Below, piece after piece: positions 1-7,622 of a stretch of 52,663 bases of DNA (positions within the stretch are counted from its first letter, which is position 1; each line of letters begins with the position of its first letter). Location of the stretch: contig DASSEX010000050.1 of assembly GCA_035695045.1 (NCBI GenBank), forward strand, positions 1-52,663, in the 5' to 3' direction. Below the pieces are notes generated by a model, which saw only the letters and a program-made list of their open reading frames with translations, did no database searches and was not told the origin of the DNA. Source of the DNA: DASSKP01 sp035695045. GTDB lineage: Bacteria; Actinomycetota; Actinomycetes; JAFAQI01. Made by a program: the position numbers and the translations under genes.

Positions 1-141
1 GGTGGCTACGGCTACACCCGCGACTACCCGCTCGAGCGGATGATGCGCGACGCGAAGATCACCCAGATCTACGAAGGCACCAACCAGATCCAGCGTCTGG
101 TCATGTCCCGCAACCTGCTCAAGGCCAACCCCGTCCGCTGA
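1..141 (+). CDS. Acyl-CoA dehydrogenase, C-terminal end (partial)
   Basis: Only the last 46 codons are in the window, ending at TGA 139-141. They contain the GGYGY turn near residue 1 and the motif YEGTNQIQR. In acyl-CoA dehydrogenases the Glu of YEGT is the catalytic base in many members (for example medium-chain enzymes). The flavoenzyme introduces the alpha-beta double bond into acyl-CoA thioesters and passes electrons to electron-transfer flavoprotein. Substrate chain length cannot be judged from this fragment. The gene converges on the nitroreductase-like gene, with a large inverted repeat between and partly inside their ends. Confidence 0.9.
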   Translation, partial: GGYGYTRDYPLERMMRDAKITQIYEGTNQIQRLVMSRNLLKANPVR

Positions 142-143
142 AT

Positions 144-205
144 GTTGAGTGCGACGTAATCCCCCTTTCTCCCATGCTCGGAAGGGGGATTACGTCGCAC
201 TCAAC
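144..205. repeat. 24-bp perfect inverted repeat with 14-nt loop
   Basis: The left arm is 144-167 and the right arm 182-205. The arms are exact reverse complements over 24 bp around a 14-nt loop (168-181). The right arm includes the stop codon and last codons of the minus-strand nitroreductase gene. No T-run follows either arm, so it is not a textbook intrinsic terminator, but a hairpin this strong between convergent genes probably stops or stabilises both transcripts. A mobile palindromic repeat is the alternative reading. Confidence 0.85.
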
Positions 206-666
206 GTGGTGGTCGGCGTCACGACGAACACCGGATGGTTCGGCGCGATCGCGCGAATCTCCTCGTCGGTCGACGTTGCGCTGACACCGCTGAAGAAGAC
301 GCCGACCTCTGCCTTCCACCGCCGCAGGTACGCGCGCAGGATCTCGACCTTCTCGTCGTCAGGGATCTCAGTAGCAGTGAAGCGTTCGATCCGGCGGCCG
401 AGGCGCAGCCGTCCGTTGCCGGCGACACGCAGGTTGCGTACCCACTGCGTGACGCCCCGGGGGGCGACCAGGTAGCGGGTGCCGTCGATCGTCAGGAGGT
501 TGACCGGCGTCGCTCGCCATTCGCCACTCGTGCGGCCGCGCACCTCGAGGACTCGCGACCCCCAGACGCTCACGCCGGCCCGGGTCGCCAGCGCGACGAG
601 ACGGTTGAACACGTTGCGGGTGAACCACCCCGGCTGCGCGTATCGCTCAGGTGATGATGCCGTCAC
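190..666 (-). CDS. F420-type nitroreductase family (Ddn-like) oxidoreductase
   Basis: The 158-residue protein has the signature of deazaflavin-dependent nitroreductases: RGRTSGEWR at about 43-51, an LTIDGTRYLV strand at about 57-66, and WVRNLR at about 75-80. This small split-barrel family binds F420H2 and reduces quinones, nitro compounds or other acceptors; the substrate here is unknown. The GTG start at 664-666 was chosen because homology begins just after it (residues PGWFTRNVFNRL) and an AAGCGGGA stretch lies upstream. A longer frame reaches further upstream, but its extra sequence is Arg/Ser-rich and looks non-coding. The stop and last five codons come from the right arm of the inverted repeat. 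F420 synthesis genes lie 14 kb downstream, so the cofactor should be available. Confidence 0.8.
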   Translation of the reverse strand: MTASSPERYAQPGWFTRNVFNRLVALATRAGVSVWGSRVLEVRGRTSGEWRATPVNLLTIDGTRYLVAPRGVTQWVRNLRVAGNGRLRLGRRIERFTATEIPDDEKVEILRAYLRRWKAEVGVFFSGVSATSTDEEIRAIAPNHPVFVVTPTTTLSAT

Positions 667-821
667 TGATCCCGCTTCCGCTCGCACAGCGTGGCCTGGT
701 GTTACCCCCGCTCCGACGCGGCCATCATGCTCCTCCGATGCCGCCGCGCACCCGCGTCGGCTGCGCGCAGGCTCGGTGAGGAATCTTCCGGAAACGGACA
801 CCCGGGCACGTTCCGTCGTCG

Positions 822-827
822 CACACT
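822..827 (+). promoter_or_regulatory. Possible -10 (CACACT) for the secreted glycosidase-like gene
   Basis: CACACT ends 6 nt before GTG 834, the same spacing seen at the leaderless starts elsewhere in the window. It lacks the first T of TANNNT, so support is weak. GGAG at 828-831 is only 2 nt from the GTG and too close for a normal ribosome binding site. Confidence 0.3.
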
Positions 828-833
828 GGAGAC

Positions 834-1979
834 GTGCGCTCCGACCAGCTGATCGCTCTCGTCGCCGCCGTCGTGCTCGGCGGTGGGGTGGCCGTCGCCG
901 CGACGACGACGCGTGCCGACGCTCCGACGGCCGCGCCTCGGCCGCACGTGGCGAAGGTGAGCGCGACTCCCTCCCGGTCGGCGACAGCGGCGCCGCACAT
1001 GGCGACTCGTGCTCCGCGTCCAGCTGTGACGAACGCCAAGCCGCGGCACACCGCGCGGCCGGTGGCGCGGCGCCCGCTGTTCCCGTTGCCGGCACCGGCT
1101 GCTTACCCACACCCTTGTCCGCCGCCGCCGCTCCCACCCGGACCGCCCTTCCACGCCCCGAAGCCGTCGGTCAAGAACCGCAGCCTGCCTGCCCCGGTCG
1201 CGGTGCGCGCCCACCACGCGAGCCTCGACCCGATGCGCGGCAAGGGCATGTGGCTCACGACCTGGGCCGACACGCACATCAACTTCTCCCGCGTCGTCGC
1301 GCAGGCTCGTGCCGCGGGTCTGCACCAGCTCTGGATCCGCACCGGCGGCAGCACCTCGGGCTGGTACGGCGCCCGGTTCCTCGACCGTCTCCTGCCACAG
1401 GCTCATCGGGCCGGACTGAAGGTCATCGCCTGGGACTTCCCGACGTTGTCCGATCCGGTCGCCGATGCCCAGCGCGCGGCCCTCGTGACGCGGGGGACGT
1501 TCGCGGGGCAGAAGGTGGACGGCTTCAGCCCGGACATCGAGGAGATCTACGAAGGCACGTTCGACACGCCGCGCCGCGTTGCGGTCTATCTCTCCCGCGT
1601 CCGCCGGGATGCGGGGAGTCTGCCCATCGTGGCGACCGTGCTGCGTCCCCTCGACGGCAGTCTCTCCACGCGGCCGTACCGCGCAATGGCGCCGTACGTC
1701 GACGCGTTCGCGCCGATGGTCTACTGGTCGTGCACCGAGCCGGGTGCCGCTGCGTTGAGCGCGCTCCGTCCGCTGGCACGGCTGCGGCCGGTGCACCTGA
1801 TCGGGCAGTCCTACGACATGGGTCCGGAGGGTGGCCGGCACGGGCTGCCGAGCGCCCGCGAGATCTGGCGCTTCCTCGACGTGGCGAGGCGAGCCGGCGC
1901 GCTCGGCGCGAGTCTCTATGTCTACGACCAGACCGGCCCCGCGCAGTGGCGCGCGCTCGGTGGCTATCCCTGGCGGTGA
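834..1979 (+). CDS. Secreted TIM-barrel glycosidase-like protein
   Basis: The 381-residue protein starts with a signal-peptide-like stretch (charged MRSDQ, then a hydrophobic run to about 23). A low-complexity Pro/Ala/Thr linker follows to about residue 120, then a globular domain of about 250 residues. That domain reads as an alpha/beta barrel: repeated strand-helix units, WLTTWAD at about 139-145, LWIRTGG, LKVIAWDFPT, a PDIEEIYEG segment with adjacent acidic residues at a strand end, and MVYWSCTEPG. Strand-end acids of this kind are typical of glycoside hydrolases, but no named family can be assigned and the substrate is unknown. Cell-wall or extracellular polysaccharide is an inference from secretion. 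The stop is 1 nt before the -10 box of the next gene. Confidence 0.65.
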   Translation: MRSDQLIALVAAVVLGGGVAVAATTTRADAPTAAPRPHVAKVSATPSRSATAAPHMATRAPRPAVTNAKPRHTARPVARRPLFPLPAPAAYPHPCPPPPLPPGPPFHAPKPSVKNRSLPAPVAVRAHHASLDPMRGKGMWLTTWADTHINFSRVVAQARAAGLHQLWIRTGGSTSGWYGARFLDRLLPQAHRAGLKVIAWDFPTLSDPVADAQRAALVTRGTFAGQKVDGFSPDIEEIYEGTFDTPRRVAVYLSRVRRDAGSLPIVATVLRPLDGSLSTRPYRAMAPYVDAFAPMVYWSCTEPGAAALSALRPLARLRPVHLIGQSYDMGPEGGRHGLPSAREIWRFLDVARRAGALGASLYVYDQTGPAQWRALGGYPWR

Positions 1980-1980
1980 C

Positions 1981-1986
1981 TACCCT
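1981..1986 (+). promoter_or_regulatory. -10 TACCCT for a leaderless acetoacetyl-CoA synthetase mRNA
   Basis: TACCCT sits 1 nt after the upstream stop and 6 nt before ATG 1993. That places transcription start at the ATG and predicts a leaderless mRNA. There is no Shine-Dalgarno sequence. Confidence 0.6.
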
Positions 1987-1992
1987 GCGCGC

Positions 1993-3960
1993 ATGACGCA
2001 GGAAGGTGAGCTGCTGTGGACGCCGTCACCGAAGTGGCGTGACAACGCGCGCGTCACGCACTTCATGCAGTGGCTGGCGGCCAATCGCGCGCGTGCCTTC
2101 AGCTCCTACGGCGAGCTCTGGCAGTGGTCGGTCGACGACCTCGAAGGGTTCTGGTCATCCGTCGCGGAGTGGCTGAACGTCCGCTGGCACTCCGAACCGC
2201 ACCGGGCTCTCGCTGACCCGAGCATGCCGGGCGCGCAGTGGTTCGCGGGGGGCCGCCTCAACTACGCCGAGCACCTGTTGTTCCCGGCGGTCGACGGGTT
2301 CGACCCGGACACGACGGCCGTCGTGTTCGTCCGCGAAGACGGGTTGCAGCGAACACTTACCTGGCAGGAGCTGCGTGCGCAGACCGCAGCTGTCCGCAGC
2401 TGGCTCGAGCAGCAAGGGGTCACGGCCGGTGACCGCGTCGCCGCACTGCTGCCCAACTGTCCGGAGGCGCTCGTCGCGATGCTCGCGACGACCTCGTTGG
2501 GCGCCATCTGGTCCTCGTGCTCGCCGGACTTCGGGCCGCGAGGCGTCACCGACAGGTTCACCCAGATCGAACCGGTCGTGCTGTTCGCCGTCGACGGCTA
2601 CCACTACGGCGGCAAGACGTTCGACGTCGTCTCGCGGGTGGCTGCACTGCGCGAAGAGCTGCCGACGGTCCGGCGGACAGTGCTCGTGCCGTACGTCGAC
2701 GAAGGCGCGCGGCTGGACGAGTCGGTGGCGTGGGCTGACGTCCTGCAGACCAATGGTGAGCTGACGTTCCGGCCGATGGACTTCGACGCGCCGCTCTGGA
2801 TCCTCTACTCGTCCGGCACCACCGGTCTGCCCAAGCCGATCGTGCACGGCCACGGTGGCATCCTGCTCGAGCACGTCAAACAGCTGGCGCTGCATCTCGA
2901 TCTGGGTCCCGGTGACCGCTTCTTCTGGTTCAGCACCACCGGCTGGATGATGTGGAACCTGCTGGTCTCCGGCCTCGCCGTGGGTTCGGCGATCGTCCTG
3001 TACGACGGCAGTCCGGCCCATCCCGACCCGGCGGCACTCTGGCGAATGGCCGCCGACGGCGGTGTGACCTGCTTCGGTGTCTCGGCCCCTTACATCCAGG
3101 CATGCATGAAAGCCGAGCTGCACCCGAGTCGGGACTTCGACCTGACGGCGATGCGTTCGGTGGGATCGACCGGAGCGCCATTGCCTCCGGAGGGCTTCGC
3201 GTGGATCTACGACGAGGTCGGCGACGACGTGATGCTGTCGTCGCTGTCGGGCGGCACCGACGTATGCACGGCGTTCGTCGGAGGGGTGCCGTTGCTTCCG
3301 GTTCGCGCCGGCGAGATCCCGTGCCGGCTACTCGGTTGCAAGGTCGAGGCCTACGACGACCACGCGCATCCGCTGGTCGGCGAGGTCGGTGAGCTCGTCA
3401 TCACCGAGCCGATGCCCTCGATGCCGGTGATGTTCTGGAACGACCCGCACGGCACGCGACTGCGCGAGGCGTACTTCGAGACCTATCCCGGGGTCTGGCG
3501 CCATGGCGACTGGATCAAGTTCACCGACAACGGATCGTGCGTCATCTACGGCCGGTCGGACTCCACACTCAACCGCGGCGGTGTGCGCATGGGGACGAGC
3601 GAGTTCTACCGCGTGGTCGAAGAAGTGCCCGAGGTCGAGGACTCCCTCGTCATTGATACGAGCGCCGCTGGGGTGGAGGGCAGACTGCTATTGTTCGTCG
3701 TACTGAACGAGGGCGCGGACTTCGCCCGGATTCGCACGAGCCTGGAGCAACGAATCAGGTCCCAGCTCTCGCCTCGACACGTGCCGGACGAGATCAGCAT
3801 GGTCCGCGAGATACCTCGCACGCTCAACGGGAAGAAGTGCGAAGTCCCCGTCAAGCGCGTGCTCAGTGGTGTGCCGTTGGAGAGGGCAGTCGCGTCCGGC
3901 TCGCTCAAGAACCCCGCGTCGATGGAGCCTTTCGTCGCGCTGGCCGGAGGAACGTCATGA
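1993..3960 (+). CDS. Acetoacetate--CoA ligase
   Basis: The 655-residue protein is full length for acetoacetyl-CoA synthetase. This ANL adenylating enzyme activates acetoacetate with ATP and CoA in the cytosol, for ketone-body or leucine breakdown. It has the N-terminal WTPSPKWRDNARVTHF-type start, the ATP loop YSSGTTGLPK at 272-281, the TGWMMWNLL segment, a conserved GGTD, and the C-terminal lid with RSDSTLNRGGVR and the acylation lysine region TLNGKKCEVP. ATG 1993 was chosen over an upstream in-frame start because it directly follows the -10 box and fits the family's N terminus. Its TGA overlaps the ATG of the AftA-like gene (ATGA), so the two are translationally coupled despite having no obvious functional link. 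Confidence 0.93.
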   Translation: MTQEGELLWTPSPKWRDNARVTHFMQWLAANRARAFSSYGELWQWSVDDLEGFWSSVAEWLNVRWHSEPHRALADPSMPGAQWFAGGRLNYAEHLLFPAVDGFDPDTTAVVFVREDGLQRTLTWQELRAQTAAVRSWLEQQGVTAGDRVAALLPNCPEALVAMLATTSLGAIWSSCSPDFGPRGVTDRFTQIEPVVLFAVDGYHYGGKTFDVVSRVAALREELPTVRRTVLVPYVDEGARLDESVAWADVLQTNGELTFRPMDFDAPLWILYSSGTTGLPKPIVHGHGGILLEHVKQLALHLDLGPGDRFFWFSTTGWMMWNLLVSGLAVGSAIVLYDGSPAHPDPAALWRMAADGGVTCFGVSAPYIQACMKAELHPSRDFDLTAMRSVGSTGAPLPPEGFAWIYDEVGDDVMLSSLSGGTDVCTAFVGGVPLLPVRAGEIPCRLLGCKVEAYDDHAHPLVGEVGELVITEPMPSMPVMFWNDPHGTRLREAYFETYPGVWRHGDWIKFTDNGSCVIYGRSDSTLNRGGVRMGTSEFYRVVEEVPEVEDSLVIDTSAAGVEGRLLLFVVLNEGADFARIRTSLEQRIRSQLSPRHVPDEISMVREIPRTLNGKKCEVPVKRVLSGVPLERAVASGSLKNPASMEPFVALAGGTS

Positions 3961-5888
3961 GCAACGCGACCGAGACCCGAAGCGCCCAAGAGGTGGCTGC
4001 GACACGTGGTCGCAGTCTCAATGAGGGCTCGCAGGCCATGCTCGTGCTCGGGCTGTCGTTCGTCCTGTCGTGTCTCACGCTGTTCGTGACCCGGCGTGCG
4101 GCCGGCGACCCGTTCGGCGCCGCGGCACAGCTCGCACCGCTCGCCGTCGGCCTCGTGATCGCGCTTGGCATCGCTCTGCTGGCGGTGTTCGTCAACCGCG
4201 GAGTCGCCGGTGTCGCCGGGGCTGTCGCCGTGCCTGTGTGGATCTGCTTCTTCTGTGCATGGCAGCTGGCCGGGACGCCGTATCCCTACGGCGGTGTGCG
4301 TGACGACATAGGCCGGCTCACAGCCTTCGCCACCCGCTTCACCGTCAGCACTGGGTCTGCTGACCAGTTCGTCCGTGGCCTTCCCAGCGACTACCCACCG
4401 CTCTTCCCGTGGCTGGTCGGCAAGTCGGCCGTGCTGACCGGCATCCCGGCCTGGCGGCTCATCGGTGCTGCGGAGATCGTGTTCACAGCGCTCGCGGTCA
4501 CTGCGGCGTTCGTCCTGTGGCGGCGGCTGTTCCCGCCCCTCCTCGCGCTTGCCATCTCCATCGTGCCGCTCGCCGTGCAGGGTGATCCACGCAAGGCCTA
4601 CGAGGTGATGGCCCTGTGCATTCTCACGCCGTGGGTCCTGCTGACCTTCGGCCGTTGGCCAGACCGTCCCCGACTCCATTGGCTGCCAGCGGGAGTGGTC
4701 GGCGGCCTGATGGTGTCGATGTACAACGGCTACCTGGTCTATGCCGCGATGGGCATCGTTGCCATCGTCATCATGGGTCTGCGCGGTGACGGTCGGGCCG
4801 CCTATCTCCGCCATCTCGTTCTCGTCGTCGCCGTGGCTGCGGTCGTCGCGAGCTGGTATCTCGTGCCGTGGTTCGTCGACACCGTCAGGTACGGCTCGAC
4901 GAACATGTGGGTCCACTTCTGGCCCAAGTACGTTCGCGACAACCTCTGGTACCTCCCGTGGAGCCACGGGCCGTGGATCAGTCCGCTGATCATCGGCGGG
5001 CTGGTCCTGCTCGTCTACTACTGCCGCCGGCACGCGTGGGCGAGATACCAGCTGGCGATCGTCGTCAGCGTGATGGCCTATCGGTGGATCTGGGTGATCA
5101 TTCATCACTACACCGGCAACAGCGGCGTCAGCGTCCACACTGACCGCGCCAGCGACGCGGTGACCTTGGTTGGGCTTGTCTGCGGTCTCTGGCAGCTGTG
5201 GCAGGACTATGTGGCGCGCCGGACCGACGATCAGGAAACCCCACGGCGCTCGCTCTCCCCACTTCTGCGCGCGGGGGCTGTGCCGGCCGGCTTCGCCGTA
5301 GTGGTCGGCATTGTGCTCGGCGTCTTCTGGCAGAACCAGCGCGTCGGCGTACCGGGTTTCGCGCAACTGGCGCAGGCAACGCCGCTGCAGGGCGGCGGGC
5401 GGGCGCCCTACGCGTACCACGTGCACTTCTCGCCGCGCTCCGGGTGGCGAGACCCGGCGCCGCTGTTCCTCCCTTCGAGGCAGGTGCGGCGCGACGTCGA
5501 GTCGGTCTTGGGTCGCAACGCTCTGCCGGTGGCGCTGTCCTACAGCGAGCAGATCAGCGCGTATGCGCCGTTCAACTTGTACCTCGGAGTAGGTGGCTTC
5601 TCGGCGAACGCCCTCAGCCACTGGCCTGACCGAGCGCAAGAACTGCGCCGACTCGCCGCCATCAAGTCGCCGGCCGCGTTCGCTGCCGCCACCGCCCACA
5701 CGAAATACGGCCCGATCGACGTCTTCATCCTGCGCGCCGTCGGTCACAACCGCGTCGCCTGGCGCTTCGTGTCCTTCACGCGTGAGCAGTTCTCGCCGCG
5801 CTTCTTCGCATCGTTCGAAGAGCCGAACCACACGGCCGTCTTCGTTCGGCTCGGCGCAAAGGTCGAGCATCACAGCTATCCGCGCTGA
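3957..5888 (+). CDS. aftA: AftA-like galactan 5-O-arabinofuranosyltransferase
   Basis: The 643-residue polytopic membrane protein has many hydrophobic helices from about residue 27 to 480 and a C-terminal extracytoplasmic domain of about 150 residues. A DD pair at 116-117 lies in the first large external loop (GGVRDDIGRL), as expected for GT-C transferases using decaprenyl-phospho-arabinose. SDYPPLFPWLVGK and the length agree with AftA, which adds the first arabinofuranose to the galactan of arabinogalactan. The ATG overlaps the upstream stop (ATGA). No other arabinan gene is in the window, so the role in a full arabinogalactan pathway is inferred. A related GT-C enzyme for another polymer is the alternative. 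Confidence 0.72.
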   Translation: MSNATETRSAQEVAATRGRSLNEGSQAMLVLGLSFVLSCLTLFVTRRAAGDPFGAAAQLAPLAVGLVIALGIALLAVFVNRGVAGVAGAVAVPVWICFFCAWQLAGTPYPYGGVRDDIGRLTAFATRFTVSTGSADQFVRGLPSDYPPLFPWLVGKSAVLTGIPAWRLIGAAEIVFTALAVTAAFVLWRRLFPPLLALAISIVPLAVQGDPRKAYEVMALCILTPWVLLTFGRWPDRPRLHWLPAGVVGGLMVSMYNGYLVYAAMGIVAIVIMGLRGDGRAAYLRHLVLVVAVAAVVASWYLVPWFVDTVRYGSTNMWVHFWPKYVRDNLWYLPWSHGPWISPLIIGGLVLLVYYCRRHAWARYQLAIVVSVMAYRWIWVIIHHYTGNSGVSVHTDRASDAVTLVGLVCGLWQLWQDYVARRTDDQETPRRSLSPLLRAGAVPAGFAVVVGIVLGVFWQNQRVGVPGFAQLAQATPLQGGGRAPYAYHVHFSPRSGWRDPAPLFLPSRQVRRDVESVLGRNALPVALSYSEQISAYAPFNLYLGVGGFSANALSHWPDRAQELRRLAAIKSPAAFAAATAHTKYGPIDVFILRAVGHNRVAWRFVSFTREQFSPRFFASFEEPNHTAVFVRLGAKVEHHSYPR

Positions 5889-5896
5889 CCAGCCGA

Positions 5897-6562
5897 TCAG
5901 CGCAGGAATGTGTCAGTCACCTGCTCCGCGGCTCGGCGTTCGGCGAGCCGCGATGGGTCGGCATTCGTGACCAGGACGATGGATGCACCGGCGGCGAGCG
6001 GCACCAGGAGCCCGGCGTCGATCCCGTCGACGCTGTCGAAGCCCATCGTCGTCAGCACGCGCGACGTCGAACCGATCGCATGATGAGCCGCGGAGCGGCT
6101 CGCAGCAGCTCCCAGCTCGTCGTGCGTCCACTGCCGGCCTTCGGCCCGTAACGCGAGCGCGCTGCCATCCACCGGTACCAGCGGCGCGAAGTCGTCGGGT
6201 TGAGCCCCCACCAGGCGGGACAGCTCGACGCCCATGGGATCCGTCCCGACGACGAGGTCGGACGAGGGTGACGTCCCGATCGTCACCTCGCCCGATGAGT
6301 CGAGACAGACGGCAGCTCCGCACGCCCAGACAGCGAGAAGTGCACAGGGGGCCTGCCAGTGCAGCGGGAGCTCGACCGTCACCCGATCGCCGGGCCCGAG
6401 GTCATGCTCATCGGTCAGGAAGCCCGCGATCTTCGCGACCCAGTTGGCCGTCGTGGCGACGGACAGCTCGATCCGCGCGCCCGCACTGTCGTCGTACCAG
6501 GTGAGCAGTGGCCGCGCACCGTTGCGCGACAGCTCGCGGCGAAGCAGATCGATGGGCGTCAC
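5897..6562 (-). CDS. TIGR03089 family protein (truncated AMP-binding-like)
   Basis: The 221-residue protein resembles the N-terminal part of an AMP-forming acyl-CoA synthetase: PLLTWYDD near the start, LGPGDRVTVELP, ALLAVWACGAA, and a GVELSRLVG segment. It lacks the phosphate-binding SSGTTG loop and the whole C-terminal lid, which is the usual form of TIGR03089 proteins. No catalytic function is established; it may be a retired or regulatory adenylating fold. GTG 6562 follows a CAGACT box at leaderless spacing. It is convergent with aftA, with 8 nt between the stops. Confidence 0.8.
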   Translation of the reverse strand: MTPIDLLRRELSRNGARPLLTWYDDSAGARIELSVATTANWVAKIAGFLTDEHDLGPGDRVTVELPLHWQAPCALLAVWACGAAVCLDSSGEVTIGTSPSSDLVVGTDPMGVELSRLVGAQPDDFAPLVPVDGSALALRAEGRQWTHDELGAAASRSAAHHAIGSTSRVLTTMGFDSVDGIDAGLLVPLAAGASIVLVTNADPSRLAERRAAEQVTDTFLR

Positions 6563-6569
6563 AGCCGCC

Positions 6570-6575
6570 AGTCTG
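6570..6575 (-). promoter_or_regulatory. -10 CAGACT for TIGR03089, leaderless spacing
   Basis: On the minus strand CAGACT is followed by 7 nt and then GTG 6562, with no Shine-Dalgarno. The box lies in the short gap after the FNT gene, so the gene can be transcribed separately or by read-through from it. Confidence 0.45.
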
Positions 6576-6586
6576 CCCGGCCGGAG

Positions 6587-7432
6587 TCACGCAGCGACGT
6601 CAGGCGAAGGGTTCTTCGCGTGCTCCTTCACCTTGTGCGGCACCTGCAGCAGACGCAGCAAGGTGACGAGGGCGATGCCGCCGACCATGTTGCCGAGGGC
6701 CGCCCAGCCGGCGGCGCCCGCCCAGTCGAGATAGCCGTACGACGTCATGTGCGTGTGCAACCCCGCGAAGATGATGAGCGACGCGACGATCGCATGGTTG
6801 AGCTGCATCCCCGCGAGCAGGAACCCCGTGGTGACGGCCGGCACGAGCTTGGTGCCGAGTGACTCCGTCGCATGCTGCATCCATGTCATCAACGTGATGA
6901 CCGCGCCGCCGAGCAACGCCAGGGCGAACGAACGCCATCCGATGCCCAGACCTGTGTAGTAGGCACCTGCGTCGACGGCCGTCTTCCTCACCGCGGGGAA
7001 GCTGGAGATGATCAGCCCGGTGAACGCCCATCCGCCGACGAGGTTGCCTGCCGCGGTGACCACCCACAGCCGAGCCAGCTGACGCAGCGGCGCCTGCCGC
7101 GCGATCACCGTGCCGACGGGCACGAGGAAGTCCTCGGTGAACAGCTCGCTGCGGGCCATCGCCAGCGCGATGAAGCCGATGGAGAAGGCCAGCCCGGCGA
7201 GCAGCTTGTTGCCGGTCTCGGCCTCCACGACGAGCAGAGCCATCACGCCGGTGCCGACGTCGATGCCGCCGACGAGCCCCGTGGCGATGAGTGGCGCCCA
7301 CGACCGCTCGAGCCGCCGCTTGCCCTCCTCGACCGTCCGCTGGAGGGTGTCCTCCACCTCCTGCTCGTTCGACGCGACGACGTCGTCCTCGTCCTCCGCG
7401 TCGTCGGCACGGGTCCGGGTGTCGACGGCCAT
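6587..7432 (-). CDS. Formate/nitrite transporter family channel
   Basis: The 281-residue integral membrane protein has a charged, acidic N-terminal arm (about 1-45) and then six predicted helices typical of FNT pentamer channels (formate, nitrite, hydrosulfide or lactate). Recognisable elements are GGIDVGTGVMALL at about 55-67, SELFTEDFLVPVG, AAGNLVGGW (the conserved GN in helix 3), and LGNMVGGIALV near the end. The long N-terminal arm and FTEDFL are closer to the YfdC subgroup than to FocA. The substrate is not predictable. The ATG is preceded by a strong GGAGGTGA site 2 nt from the codon. It is divergent from the amidase. Confidence 0.88.
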   Translation of the reverse strand: MAVDTRTRADDAEDEDDVVASNEQEVEDTLQRTVEEGKRRLERSWAPLIATGLVGGIDVGTGVMALLVVEAETGNKLLAGLAFSIGFIALAMARSELFTEDFLVPVGTVIARQAPLRQLARLWVVTAAGNLVGGWAFTGLIISSFPAVRKTAVDAGAYYTGLGIGWRSFALALLGGAVITLMTWMQHATESLGTKLVPAVTTGFLLAGMQLNHAIVASLIIFAGLHTHMTSYGYLDWAGAAGWAALGNMVGGIALVTLLRLLQVPHKVKEHAKNPSPDVAA

Positions 7433-7622
7433 GTCACCTCCGCGTCAGGTCATGCTCCCGGACGCGAGATGCCCGCGATCATGACGCGCAACCCCGCGAG
7501 GGTGCGGAAACGGCCATATTCACCTCGCGGTCGGCGTTTCACCTGCGGCTGTGACTGAAGTGACTGGAGAGTGGAGCCGATCCACTGAACAACCCCCCGT
7601 CGTTCTGCTGGAGCTACTCCTC
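7433..7622. promoter_or_regulatory. Divergent regulatory region, FNT channel / amidase
   Basis: This 190-nt gap carries the only AT-rich patch nearby, CCATATTCA around 7514-7521, where CATATT (7515-7520) could be a -10 for the amidase. A direct repeat GTGACT-GAA-GTGACT lies at 7550-7564. GGAG at 7610-7613, 9 nt before GTG 7623, sets the amidase start. I looked for a c-di-AMP (ydaO-type) riboswitch, common before such hydrolases, and did not recognise one. Confidence 0.35.

Noticed and set aside
667..1137. N-terminal extension of the nitroreductase-like gene to 1137
   Set aside because: The extra 157 residues are Arg/Ser/Ala-rich without homology signs and would be antisense to the signal peptide of the secreted protein.
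3606..5873. A 755-codon minus-strand frame across aftA
   Set aside because: The translation is a charged, Arg/Glu/Asp-rich antisense of membrane helices; the plus strand gives a coherent polytopic protein.
7433..7622. c-di-AMP riboswitch before the amidase
   Set aside because: I looked for the conserved ydaO/yuaA-type core blocks, often found before actinobacterial hydrolases, and did not find them in this short gap.
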